Shown: positions 1 to 8,853 of the stretch, one piece after another
Numbering within the stretch: the stretch's first letter is position 1
Layout: every line of letters begins with the position of its first letter
Origin: PALG01 sp964495885
GTDB lineage: Bacteria > Bacteroidota > Bacteroidia > Flavobacteriales > Flavobacteriaceae
Reading direction: 5' to 3'
Assembly (NCBI GenBank): GCA_964495885.1
Contig: CAZBWO010000017.1
Span: 13,994-77,993, forward strand
DNA length: 64,000 nucleotides
Program-made: the position numbers and the translations under genes
Notes under the pieces: model-generated
The model's database searches: none
The model's input: only the letters and a program-made list of their open reading frames with translations
What the model was told of the DNA's origin: nothing

Positions 1-1346
1 CCAGTTCAGGGGTTTTAATGCGAGGAATTAATCTGGAAATCAATTCAGATGTTTCTGCTACTCCAACGAACGTGAGTGGCATTGAAGTTGAAAACAACGC
101 TAACGCAGCCGTAAAGGCAGGAATTATTAGTACGGTAACTGATGTTGGTGGGGGTAGTGGTAAATGGAATTTATATCTTAGTACCTCAAACCAACCTACT
201 TCCGCTGGGAATATTTCAGGAATCTATAATACGGTATCTGTAGGGGGAGGATCTGGTACTCAATTTGGAGTACAACAAGAATTAAGGGATTCTGGCGGAA
301 ATAGTTCTGGCACCCTTTATGGCTATAATAGCGATGTGTTAAATAATGGAAGTGGGCCTTCCATTGGTTTTTACTCATTAATTCAATCAAACAATAATAG
401 CAATGCCATAGCCTTTGATGCATCTCATACGGGTAATAGCGGCTCTGGAAATAAATACGGACTTAGGAGCATTATACCTGCTTCAGTTGGTGGTTTGAAT
501 CATTATGGGGTTTATTCTGAAGTACTTAGGGGTGGGGCTAATACTTTTGCAGGTTATTTTTTGGGGGATGTTTCCATAGGAACCACAGCATTAAATAATT
601 ATATTCTTCCTGCTTCAAGAGGAACCAACGGCCAGATTATGCAAACAGATGGAGCCGGAAACGTAAGTTGGGTGAATAATCCTTCAGCTTCTTTTTGGAC
701 GCGAACAGGAACTACACTTGATGTGGCTAATATTGCAGATGATATTCAGTTTTCAAGTGACCAGACCAGTATCCTATTTCCAGCAACCACAGGTTCGCCC
801 AGTACCATGATCCACTTATTTGATAGTGGGATTAGCAATAGCGATCGAATGATTTTTTCACAATCCCCTTTGTTTTCAAACTGGGGCTTAATGTACCGTG
901 ATTCTGATGACAGTTTTAGGTTTTTACGCGGTGGTTTAGACAGGGTGGTCATTAATCTAGGAGGTGGAAATCCCTTGGTTGTGAATGGAACTGCGGAAGC
1001 CATAGCTTTTCAAAGCGCCACCACAACTTATCCAGATTATGTTTTTGAACATTATTTTAAGGGAACTTCTGAAATAGCTCCAGATTATCAATTTAGAAAC
1101 TTATCTCAAGTAGAAGCCTTTCTTAAAAAGAATGGACATTTGCCAGGGGTAAAATCTTACTCCGAAATATTGGCCAACGAAATGAAAATAAATTTTGCCG
1201 AAGTATCTGTAGCCAATTTGGAGAAAATAGAAGAACTTTTCTTATACGCCATTGAACAAAAAAAGGAAAACGAAATACTAAAATCTAGACTGGAAAAGTT
1301 GGAGGCCAAGTTCTCTGAACTTGAAAAAAACTTTTCCAAACATTAA
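1..1346 (+). CDS. Tail-fibre-like surface protein, 5' end missing
   Basis: The reading frame is open from the first bases of the window, so the ATG at 18 is probably internal and the true start lies upstream. The first 330 or so residues are Gly/Ser/Asn-rich, beta-structured and low in complexity, as in phage-tail-like or adhesin-like proteins. The last 100 residues match the C-terminal module common in Bacteroidota 'tail fiber domain' proteins: a PDYVFE segment, a KNGHLPGV segment, then a leucine/glutamate coiled coil (LEKIEELFLYAIEQKKENE...). In relatives this end is thought to act as a trimerisation or folding module. The partial sequence shows no transmembrane segment. It converges on the AraC gene, overlapping it by 4 bp. 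The substrate or partner is unknown. Confidence 0.7.
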   Translation, partial: SSGVLMRGINLEINSDVSATPTNVSGIEVENNANAAVKAGIISTVTDVGGGSGKWNLYLSTSNQPTSAGNISGIYNTVSVGGGSGTQFGVQQELRDSGGNSSGTLYGYNSDVLNNGSGPSIGFYSLIQSNNNSNAIAFDASHTGNSGSGNKYGLRSIIPASVGGLNHYGVYSEVLRGGANTFAGYFLGDVSIGTTALNNYILPASRGTNGQIMQTDGAGNVSWVNNPSASFWTRTGTTLDVANIADDIQFSSDQTSILFPATTGSPSTMIHLFDSGISNSDRMIFSQSPLFSNWGLMYRDSDDSFRFLRGGLDRVVINLGGGNPLVVNGTAEAIAFQSATTTYPDYVFEHYFKGTSEIAPDYQFRNLSQVEAFLKKNGHLPGVKSYSEILANEMKINFAEVSVANLEKIEELFLYAIEQKKENEILKSRLEKLEAKFSELEKNFSKH

Positions 1347-1897
1347 GCACTTTCCTTAAATCGTTTTAAAAATACAGAAGGGTACGTTCCATAGTGGGAC
1401 CTGAATTTCTTTGAAAAACTTTCCGCACTTCTAAATCCGTTATCAAGGGCAATGGCCTCTATAGTATATTGCCTTTTTAGAGGATTGGTTTGGAGTTCCA
1501 CAAAAGCATGTTCAAGCCGTAAATCATTTAAATACTTTTTAAACGATTTGTTCTTCACGTGATTGACAACCCTTGATAAATAGGCATGATTGGTTCCCAG
1601 GGATTTCGCCAAAGTAGAGAGGTCAATATATGCATTTAAATACCCTTTGTCTTTTTCAAACTGCGTGAGCTTCTCAAGAATATCCTGAATGAGTGCTTCA
1701 GGAATATTGATTTTTTTGGAAGCCTCTGTGAGGGATCTTTTTTCTATGATTTCCTTAGAAGGGGAGTTATTTGAATTCCATATATACTTTGAGCGAATGA
1801 TCTGCTCTTTCAGCATTTTTAAAACTGAATTAGCAATGTTCCATGTAGTTGATTCACTATTTTTTCTCTTTCGGGAGTGTACAATGAAATTTTCCAT
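1343..1897 (-). CDS. AraC-family transcriptional regulator, short form
   Basis: The C-terminal ~100 residues form an AraC-type double helix-turn-helix: a first HTH around LSTLAKSLGTNHAYLSRVVN and a second around IEAIALDNGFRSAESFSKKF, ending in the usual YPSVFLKRF tail. It should bind DNA in the cytoplasm. The ATG at 1897 is preferred; a TTG at 1918 would add seven residues. Many flavobacterial relatives carry a long N-terminal TPR plus transmembrane region before the HTH. Here only ~85 residues precede it, and fabD ends 80 bp upstream, so any sensory region is missing or was lost. The target genes cannot be read from the sequence. Confidence 0.8.
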   Translation of the reverse strand: MENFIVHSRKRKNSESTTWNIANSVLKMLKEQIIRSKYIWNSNNSPSKEIIEKRSLTEASKKINIPEALIQDILEKLTQFEKDKGYLNAYIDLSTLAKSLGTNHAYLSRVVNHVKNKSFKKYLNDLRLEHAFVELQTNPLKRQYTIEAIALDNGFRSAESFSKKFRSHYGTYPSVFLKRFKESA

Positions 1898-1977
1898 AGG
1901 TCCTAAATTTGACTCCAACTTAGTGCCTATGGGAGTAATTTGGGGGAATGCCGATAAAAGTTTACGCTGAAAAAATA

Positions 1978-2859
1978 TTAGATTTTCGCTTTTTCGGTTT
2001 CTACCGAAGCGTCTATTTTTCTAACAAGTCCTTGCAACACCTTGCCTGGCCCCACTTCAATAAAAGATTTTGCTCCTGCCAAAACCATATTTTGTATACT
2101 TTGGGTCCATTTTACGGGAGCAGTTAGTTGAAGGATTAAATTTTTCTTTATTTCCACCGGATCTAAAACCGCAGTTGTGCTTACATTTTGAAATATTGGG
2201 CAGCTAGGGGTGTTAAAATTGGTAGCTTCAATAGCAGCAGCAAGTTCCTCCCTGGCAGGTTCCATCAGCGGACTATGGAATGCGCCTCCTACCGGTAAAA
2301 CCAAGGCTCTTCTTGCTCCTGCTTCTTTTAAAGATTCGCAGGCGAGGTTCACAGCTTCAATTTCGCCAGAGATAACTAATTGCCCCGGGCAATTATAATT
2401 GGCGGCTACCACAATACCTTCGGTTTCCGAACAAATAGTTTCCACAACAGCATCTTCCAATCCCAATACTGCTGCCATGGTAGAAGGAATAAGCTCGCAC
2501 GCATGTTGCATGGCCATCGCTCGTTTGTATACTAATTCAAGTCCGTCCTCAAAAGCTAAAGTGTTATTGGCGACAAGTGCAGAAAGCTCTCCCAGTGAGT
2601 GGCCCGCAACCATATCTGGTTGGAAATCTGTTCCTAATACTTTTGCAAGGATTACAGAATCTAAAAAGATAGCGGGTTGGGTAACTTTTGTTTCTTTGAG
2701 TTCTTCCTGAGTACCTTCAAACATGATTTTGGTAATATCATACCCTAATATTTCATTGGCTTTGTGAAATAAATCTTTGGCCTCTTGGGAAGCGTCGTAT
2801 AATTCTTTTCCCATTCCAGTATATTGGGCACCTTGTCCCGGAAACACATATGCTTTCAT
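1978..2859 (-). CDS. fabD: Malonyl-CoA:ACP transacylase
   Basis: Transfers malonyl from CoA to acyl carrier protein, giving the extender unit for fatty acid synthesis in the cytoplasm. It has the N-terminal FPGQGAQ motif, the nucleophile elbow GHSLGE (Ser88) and a GGAFHSPLM segment carrying the second catalytic His. The 293 residues are close to the usual ~300. The ATG at 2859 gives MKAYVFPGQ; a TTG two codons earlier is also open but less likely. It lies downstream of the 2TM-folA-fructosamine kinase run on the same strand, with a 36-bp gap, so it may be co-transcribed. Confidence 0.95.
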   Translation of the reverse strand: MKAYVFPGQGAQYTGMGKELYDASQEAKDLFHKANEILGYDITKIMFEGTQEELKETKVTQPAIFLDSVILAKVLGTDFQPDMVAGHSLGELSALVANNTLAFEDGLELVYKRAMAMQHACELIPSTMAAVLGLEDAVVETICSETEGIVVAANYNCPGQLVISGEIEAVNLACESLKEAGARRALVLPVGGAFHSPLMEPAREELAAAIEATNFNTPSCPIFQNVSTTAVLDPVEIKKNLILQLTAPVKWTQSIQNMVLAGAKSFIEVGPGKVLQGLVRKIDASVETEKAKI

Positions 2860-2895
2860 TGTCAAAAATTTTGATTGCTACAAAAATAAGCTTTC

Positions 2896-3744
2896 TTAGG
2901 AATATTGCTTAATAATGCGGAAGACACTTTGTTGATATCCGCTTCCAAAGAGGTTTAAATGTACCCACAAATAATAGAGTTGCCATAAAGGGATACGCTC
3001 TTTCCATCCTTCCTGAAGTGGAAAATGTGAATCGTAAGCTTTGAATGTTTCCTTTGGGAAACCTCCAAATAACTGCATCATTGCAAGGTCCATTTCCCTT
3101 GGGGCGAATGCTACCGCTGGGTCAATCAATGCTGGGAGACCATTGGCAGCAACAAGGTAATTTCCGTTCCAGAGGTCTCCGTGGATGAGCGAAGGAATTT
3201 CATTTGGTATTTCATTTTCTATGTTCTTGTAAAAGATAGAGAGTTTTGGGATGTTGTATCCCAAGTCTTTCGATATTTTTAATTGAGGTTCCAAGCGTTG
3301 GGTAATGTAGAATTCTATTGCTGAAGTGCAGGTTGAATTGTATTGCGGAAGGCTACCAATGTAGTTGTGATAATCCAATCCAAAATGCGGTGCGGTGATG
3401 CGATGCATCTGAGCTAAATTTTGCCCAAATACTTTCCAAAAGTTCGAATCTTTTAATGAATCGGGGATATATGATAACAATAGATATGTACCTGCTTTTG
3501 TTGTTCCATTGGCAATAACTTCTGGAATGACAAAAGTGTTGCTTTGCCTTAGTAATTGCAACCCTTTTGCTTCGGCTTCAAATAGTTTAGGTAACAGATT
3601 TTGTGGTTTTTGTATTTTTACCACATACTTTCCAGAGGAAGTTTCCAATAAATAGACCTCATTTATATCACCGCCAGTAAGTTTACTGGTTTTTTGAAGT
3701 TTCAGCTTATGTTTTTGTACAATTTCTTGAAGGATTTCCATCAT
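2896..3744 (-). CDS. Fructosamine-3-kinase-like protein
   Basis: Member of the fructosamine/ketosamine kinase family (APH-like fold). These enzymes phosphorylate sugar residues on glycated amines so that the adduct breaks down, a protein-repair function. Visible features are an N-terminal nucleotide-binding lobe with VVKIQ, the catalytic loop HGDLWNGN, and the metal-binding LIDPAVAFAPREMDLAM segment. At 282 residues it has the usual length. The start ATG overlaps the folA stop as ATGA, indicating translational coupling. The in vivo substrate is unknown. Confidence 0.88.
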   Translation of the reverse strand: MMEILQEIVQKHKLKLQKTSKLTGGDINEVYLLETSSGKYVVKIQKPQNLLPKLFEAEAKGLQLLRQSNTFVIPEVIANGTTKAGTYLLLSYIPDSLKDSNFWKVFGQNLAQMHRITAPHFGLDYHNYIGSLPQYNSTCTSAIEFYITQRLEPQLKISKDLGYNIPKLSIFYKNIENEIPNEIPSLIHGDLWNGNYLVAANGLPALIDPAVAFAPREMDLAMMQLFGGFPKETFKAYDSHFPLQEGWKERIPLWQLYYLWVHLNLFGSGYQQSVFRIIKQYS

Positions 3745-4223
3745 TTCCTAAGAAATGTTTGGTATGAAAAGTCATATTGGTGCTTCTCATCTTTTGGGTG
3801 GAATTCCTCCTCTGCAAGTTGCCAGTCTGTTAGAGGGATTTCCGGGAAAAATGTATCGGCATCGAAACTGCCATGCACTCTTGTAAGTTCAATTTTTTGT
3901 GCAAACGGCAATCCAATAGAATAAATTTCACCACCGCCAATAATAAAAGGTTGATCATCATCCTTGGCTTTTTCAAGGGCTTCTTCCATACTGGCCACAA
4001 CCACAGCACCTTCTTTTTGGTACTCAGGGTTACGCGTAATCACAATATGGATTCTATTGGGAAGCGGCTTTGGAAAGCTTTCAAAGGTTTTCCTGCCCAT
4101 GATAATATGGTGTCCAGTAGTAAGTTGTTTAAACCTTTTGAAATCATCTGGCAGATGCCAAACCAAGTCATTGTTTTTGCCTAATTCGTTGTTCTCACCT
4201 GCAGCTGCAATGATGGTAATCAT
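3741..4223 (-). CDS. folA: Dihydrofolate reductase
   Basis: NADPH-dependent reduction of dihydrofolate to tetrahydrofolate, needed to regenerate the folate consumed by thymidylate synthase, which is encoded about 2 kb away. Diagnostic features are the N-terminal MITIIAAAGENNELGKNNDLVWHLPDD (Trp and catalytic Asp region), the HHIIMGRKTFES nucleotide site and IGGGEIY. It has the standard length of 160 residues. Start and stop overlap both neighbours by four bases (ATGA), so 2TM protein, folA and the kinase form one translationally coupled unit. Confidence 0.97.
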   Translation of the reverse strand: MITIIAAAGENNELGKNNDLVWHLPDDFKRFKQLTTGHHIIMGRKTFESFPKPLPNRIHIVITRNPEYQKEGAVVVASMEEALEKAKDDDQPFIIGGGEIYSIGLPFAQKIELTRVHGSFDADTFFPEIPLTDWQLAEEEFHPKDEKHQYDFSYQTFLRK

Positions 4224-4642
4224 TCGTTTTCTTCTTTCGGGGCGGTTTCGGCTTTCTTTTTTTTTACTTCTTCGGAAATCACTTCCTTCCGAACCTCTTT
4301 CTCCAGTTCAGCGATTCTTGCTTCCTGTATGGCTTTTAGTTTTTCAATTTGTCGGTCTTCCCAATCCTTTCCCATAAACTTATTCATGATCAACACATTG
4401 AATATATGTACCAAGAAAAGCAAAGCCCAAATCAAGATAGCCCAAACAAACCAATTTTTGATAAAGAAATCCTTTCCGTAGCCTAAGACGGGGTTGATGA
4501 TGATGAGTATAATGGAACCGGCCAGGAATAGGATGAAGTGCCGCATCAATTTTTTCTTCTGAAGCATTCTCCTGCGAGCATAATCATATTGTTCACGTTG
4601 AGCAGCCTCTGCGTGGTGTGTTTGTTTGTTTTTTGAAAACAT
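4220..4642 (-). CDS. 2TM domain membrane protein
   Basis: A small inner-membrane protein of 140 residues. The charged N-terminus (ARRRMLQKKKLMRHF) is followed by two hydrophobic helices, about residues 35-52 and 67-89, and a long highly charged C-terminal helix rich in Glu and Lys. The RRRM...KKKL...H motif and the V.H.F segment of the second helix match the 2TM domain family of Flavobacteriia, whose function is unknown. It is the first gene of the coupled 2TM-folA-kinase unit and lies 48 bp from the divergent aminotransferase gene. Confidence 0.85.
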   Translation of the reverse strand: MFSKNKQTHHAEAAQREQYDYARRRMLQKKKLMRHFILFLAGSIILIIINPVLGYGKDFFIKNWFVWAILIWALLFLVHIFNVLIMNKFMGKDWEDRQIEKLKAIQEARIAELEKEVRKEVISEEVKKKKAETAPKEENE

Positions 4643-4690
4643 AGGAATTACCTTTAATTCTTGTTAAAAATACCCAATTTAAGTTAGAAT

Positions 4691-5782
4691 ATGAATTTTA
4701 AAGAAAACTTTGGAAACGAATTCCCTGTATGCGAAAGCCATACTTACCTTAATACTGCAGCAAATGGATTGCTCCCGCGCTCTGTAATGAATTGGAGAAG
4801 AGAACATGATGAAGAATTTTTAAATGGGGGAAGTATTTTCCGTGAGGGTCATAAAACATTTATTTGGGAAATAAAGGAAACGGTAGCACGGTTTTTCCAC
4901 ACCGAAAAAGACCGTATAGCATTGGTTCCTAATTTTTCTATAGGGATAAATATGCTTATGGAAGGGATTTCCAAGGGGCAACGTGTGCTCATGATTGAAG
5001 GGGATTATCCTTCGGTTAATTGGCCTGTAGAATATAGGGATTTTGACGTTTGCTATGCCGCATTGAATGCAGATTTGGAGAAGAATATTGAAAAGGCTTT
5101 TGAAAAATATAAACCCAATATTTTTCTGTGCAGTATCGTGCAATACATAAGTGGTTTGCGTATCGATCTTGATTTTTTAAAAAAATTAAAAGAGAGTTAC
5201 CCAAATACTTTATTTATTGGGGATGGGACCCAATATTTTGGAACAGCAGATTTCAACTTTCAGGAAAGCGCATTTGATATTGTAGGGGCAAGTGCTTATA
5301 AGTGGTTGTTGGCTGGATTTGGCAACGGTTTTTTTCTACTGAAAGAAGGAGTGGAAGAGGATATATTTCCAAAAGCGATTGGTTTTAACTCAGCCGATGC
5401 CGTTTTTGGAAAAAAAGACCAAATAAATATGGTGGGAAGAATGGAGCCTGGACATCAAGACACACTTAATTATGGTAGTTTGAAGAAAGCCCTTGAATTT
5501 TTGGACAGGGTAGGTATACAAAATATAGAAGCCTATCTCACGCAACAGTCCAAGTTTATTTGTGAGCGATTAACAGAGCATGAATTGTTGGAGCCTACAA
5601 TAATTGAAAGAAAACAACATGGAACCATTTTCAATATCAAAGGAAATAAAGCGCAGTTCAGAAAATTACATGATGCAAATATCATCTGCAGTCAACGAGG
5701 AAAGGGAATCCGTGTAAGTTTTCACCTTTACAACGGTATTTCAGATTTAGAAAAACTACTAGAGATTATTTCCCCGTTTTAA
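4691..5782 (+). CDS. Aminotransferase class V-fold PLP enzyme
   Basis: A cytoplasmic PLP-dependent enzyme of the class V (cysteine desulfurase/kynureninase-like) fold, 363 residues. Recognisable parts are the N-terminal YLNTAANGLLP, the cofactor-contacting region ending FIGDGTQYFG, and the Schiff-base lysine in ASAYKWLLAGFGNG. No SufS-type active-site Cys loop is evident, so a desulfurase role is not supported; the substrate is unknown. It is the only plus-strand gene in this minus-strand block and overlaps the 3' end of the TonB-like gene by 17 bp, tail to tail. Confidence 0.85.
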   Translation: MNFKENFGNEFPVCESHTYLNTAANGLLPRSVMNWRREHDEEFLNGGSIFREGHKTFIWEIKETVARFFHTEKDRIALVPNFSIGINMLMEGISKGQRVLMIEGDYPSVNWPVEYRDFDVCYAALNADLEKNIEKAFEKYKPNIFLCSIVQYISGLRIDLDFLKKLKESYPNTLFIGDGTQYFGTADFNFQESAFDIVGASAYKWLLAGFGNGFFLLKEGVEEDIFPKAIGFNSADAVFGKKDQINMVGRMEPGHQDTLNYGSLKKALEFLDRVGIQNIEAYLTQQSKFICERLTEHELLEPTIIERKQHGTIFNIKGNKAQFRKLHDANIICSQRGKGIRVSFHLYNGISDLEKLLEIISPF

Positions 5783-6197
5783 ACGTAATGGGTACGATAT
5801 ATTTTATGGCTTTTGGTTTTCCCCCAAACATGCCAGGTTTTGCCATTTTGGGAATAAGCTGAATGTTCCTTTTCGCTTCTTCTTGCAATGAAGCAGAACC
5901 ACCACTAACGCTCTTAATATCAATAGTCCCTTGTTCGTTTACAAAAAACTCCACAACTACTCTTCCTTGCTCGTTGTTTTTGTAAGCTTGCGCGGGGTAT
6001 TTATAGTTTTGGGCGATGTGTTGTGCCAACTTCTGCTTGAAGCATTGGTCTATGCTACTTCCAGATTTGCCCTCGCAACCTGGCCAAACAGGAGCAATTT
6101 CTTTTAGGGTTACGGAGTTTTTATTTACGGTTCCCCATTCTTGGGAAATCCCATGTGCCGAAATAAATAAGCAAATGGCAAAAAAGATGTGTTTCAT
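5766..6197 (-). CDS. TonB C-terminal domain protein
   Basis: An exported protein of 143 residues: signal peptide about 1-18 ending HGISQ, then a TonB_C-like domain (about 60-143) with the YPAQAYKNNEQGRVVVEFFVNE core and a final IKYIVPITFK strand. It lacks the N-terminal membrane anchor and proline-rich spanner of classical TonB, so it probably acts as a free periplasmic domain. It lies 8 bp downstream of thyA on the same strand, so it may be co-transcribed. The partner is unknown. Confidence 0.8.
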   Translation of the reverse strand: MKHIFFAICLFISAHGISQEWGTVNKNSVTLKEIAPVWPGCEGKSGSSIDQCFKQKLAQHIAQNYKYPAQAYKNNEQGRVVVEFFVNEQGTIDIKSVSGGSASLQEEAKRNIQLIPKMAKPGMFGGKPKAIKYIVPITFKTGK

Positions 6198-6205
6198 AAG
6201 TAAAT

Positions 6206-7030
6206 TTAAATCGCAACGGCCCCTTTGATGTGAGGGTGCGGATCATAATCATTTAGGGTAAAGTCATCAAATTTGAAGCCAAAGATATCTTTAACTTCTG
6301 GATTTATCAACATTTTTGGCAAAGGTCTTGGGTCCCTGCTTAATTGCAAGGTCAATTGTTCCAAATGATTGCTGTAAATATGCGCATCCCCGAAGGTGTG
6401 AATGAAATCTCCTGCTTCGTATCCACACACTTGAGCCATCATCATTGTGAACAAGGCATAGGAAGCAATATTAAAAGGTACTCCTAAAAAAATATCGGCA
6501 CTGCGTTGATACAATTGGCAAGAGAGTTTTCCGTTGGCTACATAAAACTGAAAAAACGCATGACAGGGGGGGAGGGCAGCTTTCCCTTGTGATACATTTT
6601 CTGAAAAAGACTGTGAAGTATCTGGCAACACGGAAGGATTCCATGCGGTAATCATGATTCTTCTACTATCTGGGTTGTTTTTCAAAAGCTGCACCGCCTC
6701 TGAAATCTGATCGATCCCTTCGCTATTCCAGTTTCTCCATTGATGACCATAGACGGGTCCTAAATTTCCATTTTCATCAGCCCACTCGTTCCAAATACGT
6801 ACCCCATTCTCCTGAAGATAAGCAATATTGGTATCCCCTTTTAGGAACCATAGTAACTCATGAATAATTGATTTTAAGTGTAATTTCTTGGTGGTAACCA
6901 AAGGAAATCCTTCGCTAAGGTCAAAGCGCATTTGATATCCAAAAACACTTTTGGTGCCAGTTCCTGTCCGGTCCTCTTTTACCGTTCCGTTTTCCAACAC
7001 ATGTTTTACAAGGTCATGATACTGCTTCAT
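6206..7030 (-). CDS. thyA: Thymidylate synthase
   Basis: Methylates dUMP to dTMP with methylene-tetrahydrofolate, producing dihydrofolate for FolA. Motifs seen: EDRTGTGT near the N-terminus, LLWFLKGDTN, the catalytic cysteine in LPPCHAFFQFYV, and the dUMP-binding QRSADIFLGVPFNIASYA. At 274 residues it is slightly longer than the E. coli enzyme; the extra residues (around TSQSFSENVSQGK) form a loop just before the catalytic Cys. It sits between a nucleoside transporter and a TonB-like gene on the same strand. Confidence 0.97.
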   Translation of the reverse strand: MKQYHDLVKHVLENGTVKEDRTGTGTKSVFGYQMRFDLSEGFPLVTTKKLHLKSIIHELLWFLKGDTNIAYLQENGVRIWNEWADENGNLGPVYGHQWRNWNSEGIDQISEAVQLLKNNPDSRRIMITAWNPSVLPDTSQSFSENVSQGKAALPPCHAFFQFYVANGKLSCQLYQRSADIFLGVPFNIASYALFTMMMAQVCGYEAGDFIHTFGDAHIYSNHLEQLTLQLSRDPRPLPKMLINPEVKDIFGFKFDDFTLNDYDPHPHIKGAVAI

Positions 7031-7113
7031 AGGGCTTCCAAAGATTTGGAGGTAAATGTAACAAAGTAAACGTCTTTTTAAAAAAAGAAGTGTCCATCAC
7101 TTATGAATAGTTA

Positions 7114-8847
7114 TTAACCAATAAGCATCCCAGCAATCGTGGCGGTTAAAAGTGCCGCAATAGTTCCTCCAATAAGTGCTTTGATGCCAAACCGAGCTAA
7201 GGTTGTTCTTTGTGAAGGGGCCAATACTCCAATCCCGCCAATTTGAATTCCAATGGAAGCAAAATTAGCAAAACCGCAAAGAGCATAGGTGGCAATTACA
7301 ATACTCCGGTAGTTAGTGATTGCTCCAGATTGCTTAAGCTCACTTAGTGAAGCATAAGCAAAAAACTCGTTTAAGATGGTTTTTTCCCCTAATAGCTGTC
7401 CTACTACAACAATGTCTTCCGTAGGAACCCCTATGATCCAAGCAACAGGCGCAAAAAGATTTCCTAAAATGTACTGAAGGGACAAGCCTTCATATCGATT
7501 CATAGTTCCTTCTACAATTGCTTCATTGATGCCCCATAAATTTCCAATACCATCTAGGGTAATCCAATTGATAACGGCTATGATGGCAGTAAACACTAGC
7601 AGCATTGCTCCTACGTTAACAGCTAGTTTGAGTCCTTCGGTGGTTCCCCTTGAGATAGCATCCAGAATATTGGTTCCTATTTTATCTTTGGAAATTTCCA
7701 AGGTTCTGTCTACTTTTTCGGTCTCGGGATACAGCATTTTCGCAATAATGATTGCAGCTGGGGCAGACATAATGGAAGCGGTTAATAAGTGTTTCGCGAA
7801 AATTACTTTTTCAGCATCACTTTCCCCTCCCAAAAAGGCAATAAAAGCAGCAAGTACACCTCCAGCAATTGTAGCCATACCTCCTACCATTAAGCACAGC
7901 ATTTCACTTTTGGTCATTTTGTCTAAATAGGGTTTCACTACTAACGGGGCTTCGGTTTGACCGATGAAAATGTTTGCTGCCGCAGCTAAACTTTCTGCTC
8001 CGGAAAGGTGCATGGTCTTACTCATCACCCAAGCAAAGCCTTTTACAATTTTTTGTAGAATACCTAAATAATACAAGAGGGAGGTAAATGCCGAAAAGAA
8101 CACGATGGTAGGGAGTACCTTAAAGGCAAAAATATACCCAAACGTATCCTGGTCTGTAACAAGCCCGCCAAAAAGGAATTCAGCTCCCTTTTCGCTAAAG
8201 TTTAGAAACTTTACCACTTTGTCTGAAATCCAATCAAATCCGGTAGCCACGAAATCTACCTTTAAAACCAAGACGGCAAATACAATTTGAAGCGCCAGCC
8301 CCGTAAGAACCAGTCTCCAGTTGATATTTCTTCTGCTACTGCTTAATAAAAAACAGATCAGCAATAGAAATACCATTCCTAGCATCCCACGTCCCAGGCC
8401 ATTGAGGGTGAAGCCCATTCCTTGACTGGGGTCAAGGGCAATACGTGTTTCCTCTGTTTTTTCTTCTGAATTCGTAACAGTCGGTAGTACATCTACTGTG
8501 TTTCTGAAGATATACCGGGTGTCTTTTTCGCTCAGCACCATCGTGCTATCTGTAAGATTCAAAATACGGTATCTCCTAATAGTGTCTTTGGGTTGATTGT
8601 AAAAGAACACTAAGAGATCGTTTTGAACCAGATAATCCCCAGAAGCTTCCAGGTTGTTTTTTTCGGTAAGGTTATAACTGAAGTGTCCTTCCTTTAAATT
8701 AAAGAGATCTTTTTCGTTTGTAATTTCAATTAAGGAATTCCCTTGAATGTCTTCAATGCGATCAAATGACCAGTTTTTTTCAACGGTTTGGCCTAGTAGA
8801 AGTAATGGGGGAAAAAGAAAAACGAACAGAAGAGCGGATAGTCGCAT
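7114..8847 (-). CDS. CNT-family nucleoside transporter with N-terminal exported domain
   Basis: A concentrative nucleoside transporter (NupC/CNT family) in the inner membrane, importing nucleosides with Na+ or H+. The core, about residues 150-577, has many hydrophobic helices and the family motifs GQTEAPLVVKPYL, GGMATIAGGVLAAF and GFANFASIGIQIGGIG. The protein is 577 residues against ~400 for E. coli NupC. The excess is N-terminal: a signal-like helix followed by a ~120-residue beta-rich segment resembling lipocalin-like domains, before the first core helix. The ORF ends 83 bp before thyA and begins 6 bp after the DUF151 gene, so transport and dTMP synthesis may be co-expressed. Confidence 0.9.
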   Translation of the reverse strand: MRLSALLFVFLFPPLLLLGQTVEKNWSFDRIEDIQGNSLIEITNEKDLFNLKEGHFSYNLTEKNNLEASGDYLVQNDLLVFFYNQPKDTIRRYRILNLTDSTMVLSEKDTRYIFRNTVDVLPTVTNSEEKTEETRIALDPSQGMGFTLNGLGRGMLGMVFLLLICFLLSSSRRNINWRLVLTGLALQIVFAVLVLKVDFVATGFDWISDKVVKFLNFSEKGAEFLFGGLVTDQDTFGYIFAFKVLPTIVFFSAFTSLLYYLGILQKIVKGFAWVMSKTMHLSGAESLAAAANIFIGQTEAPLVVKPYLDKMTKSEMLCLMVGGMATIAGGVLAAFIAFLGGESDAEKVIFAKHLLTASIMSAPAAIIIAKMLYPETEKVDRTLEISKDKIGTNILDAISRGTTEGLKLAVNVGAMLLVFTAIIAVINWITLDGIGNLWGINEAIVEGTMNRYEGLSLQYILGNLFAPVAWIIGVPTEDIVVVGQLLGEKTILNEFFAYASLSELKQSGAITNYRSIVIATYALCGFANFASIGIQIGGIGVLAPSQRTTLARFGIKALIGGTIAALLTATIAGMLIG

Positions 8848-8853
8848 AGATAT

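Noticed and set aside
1689..1970. A 93-codon plus-strand frame
   Set aside because: Antisense to the AraC gene, with no domain or expression signals.
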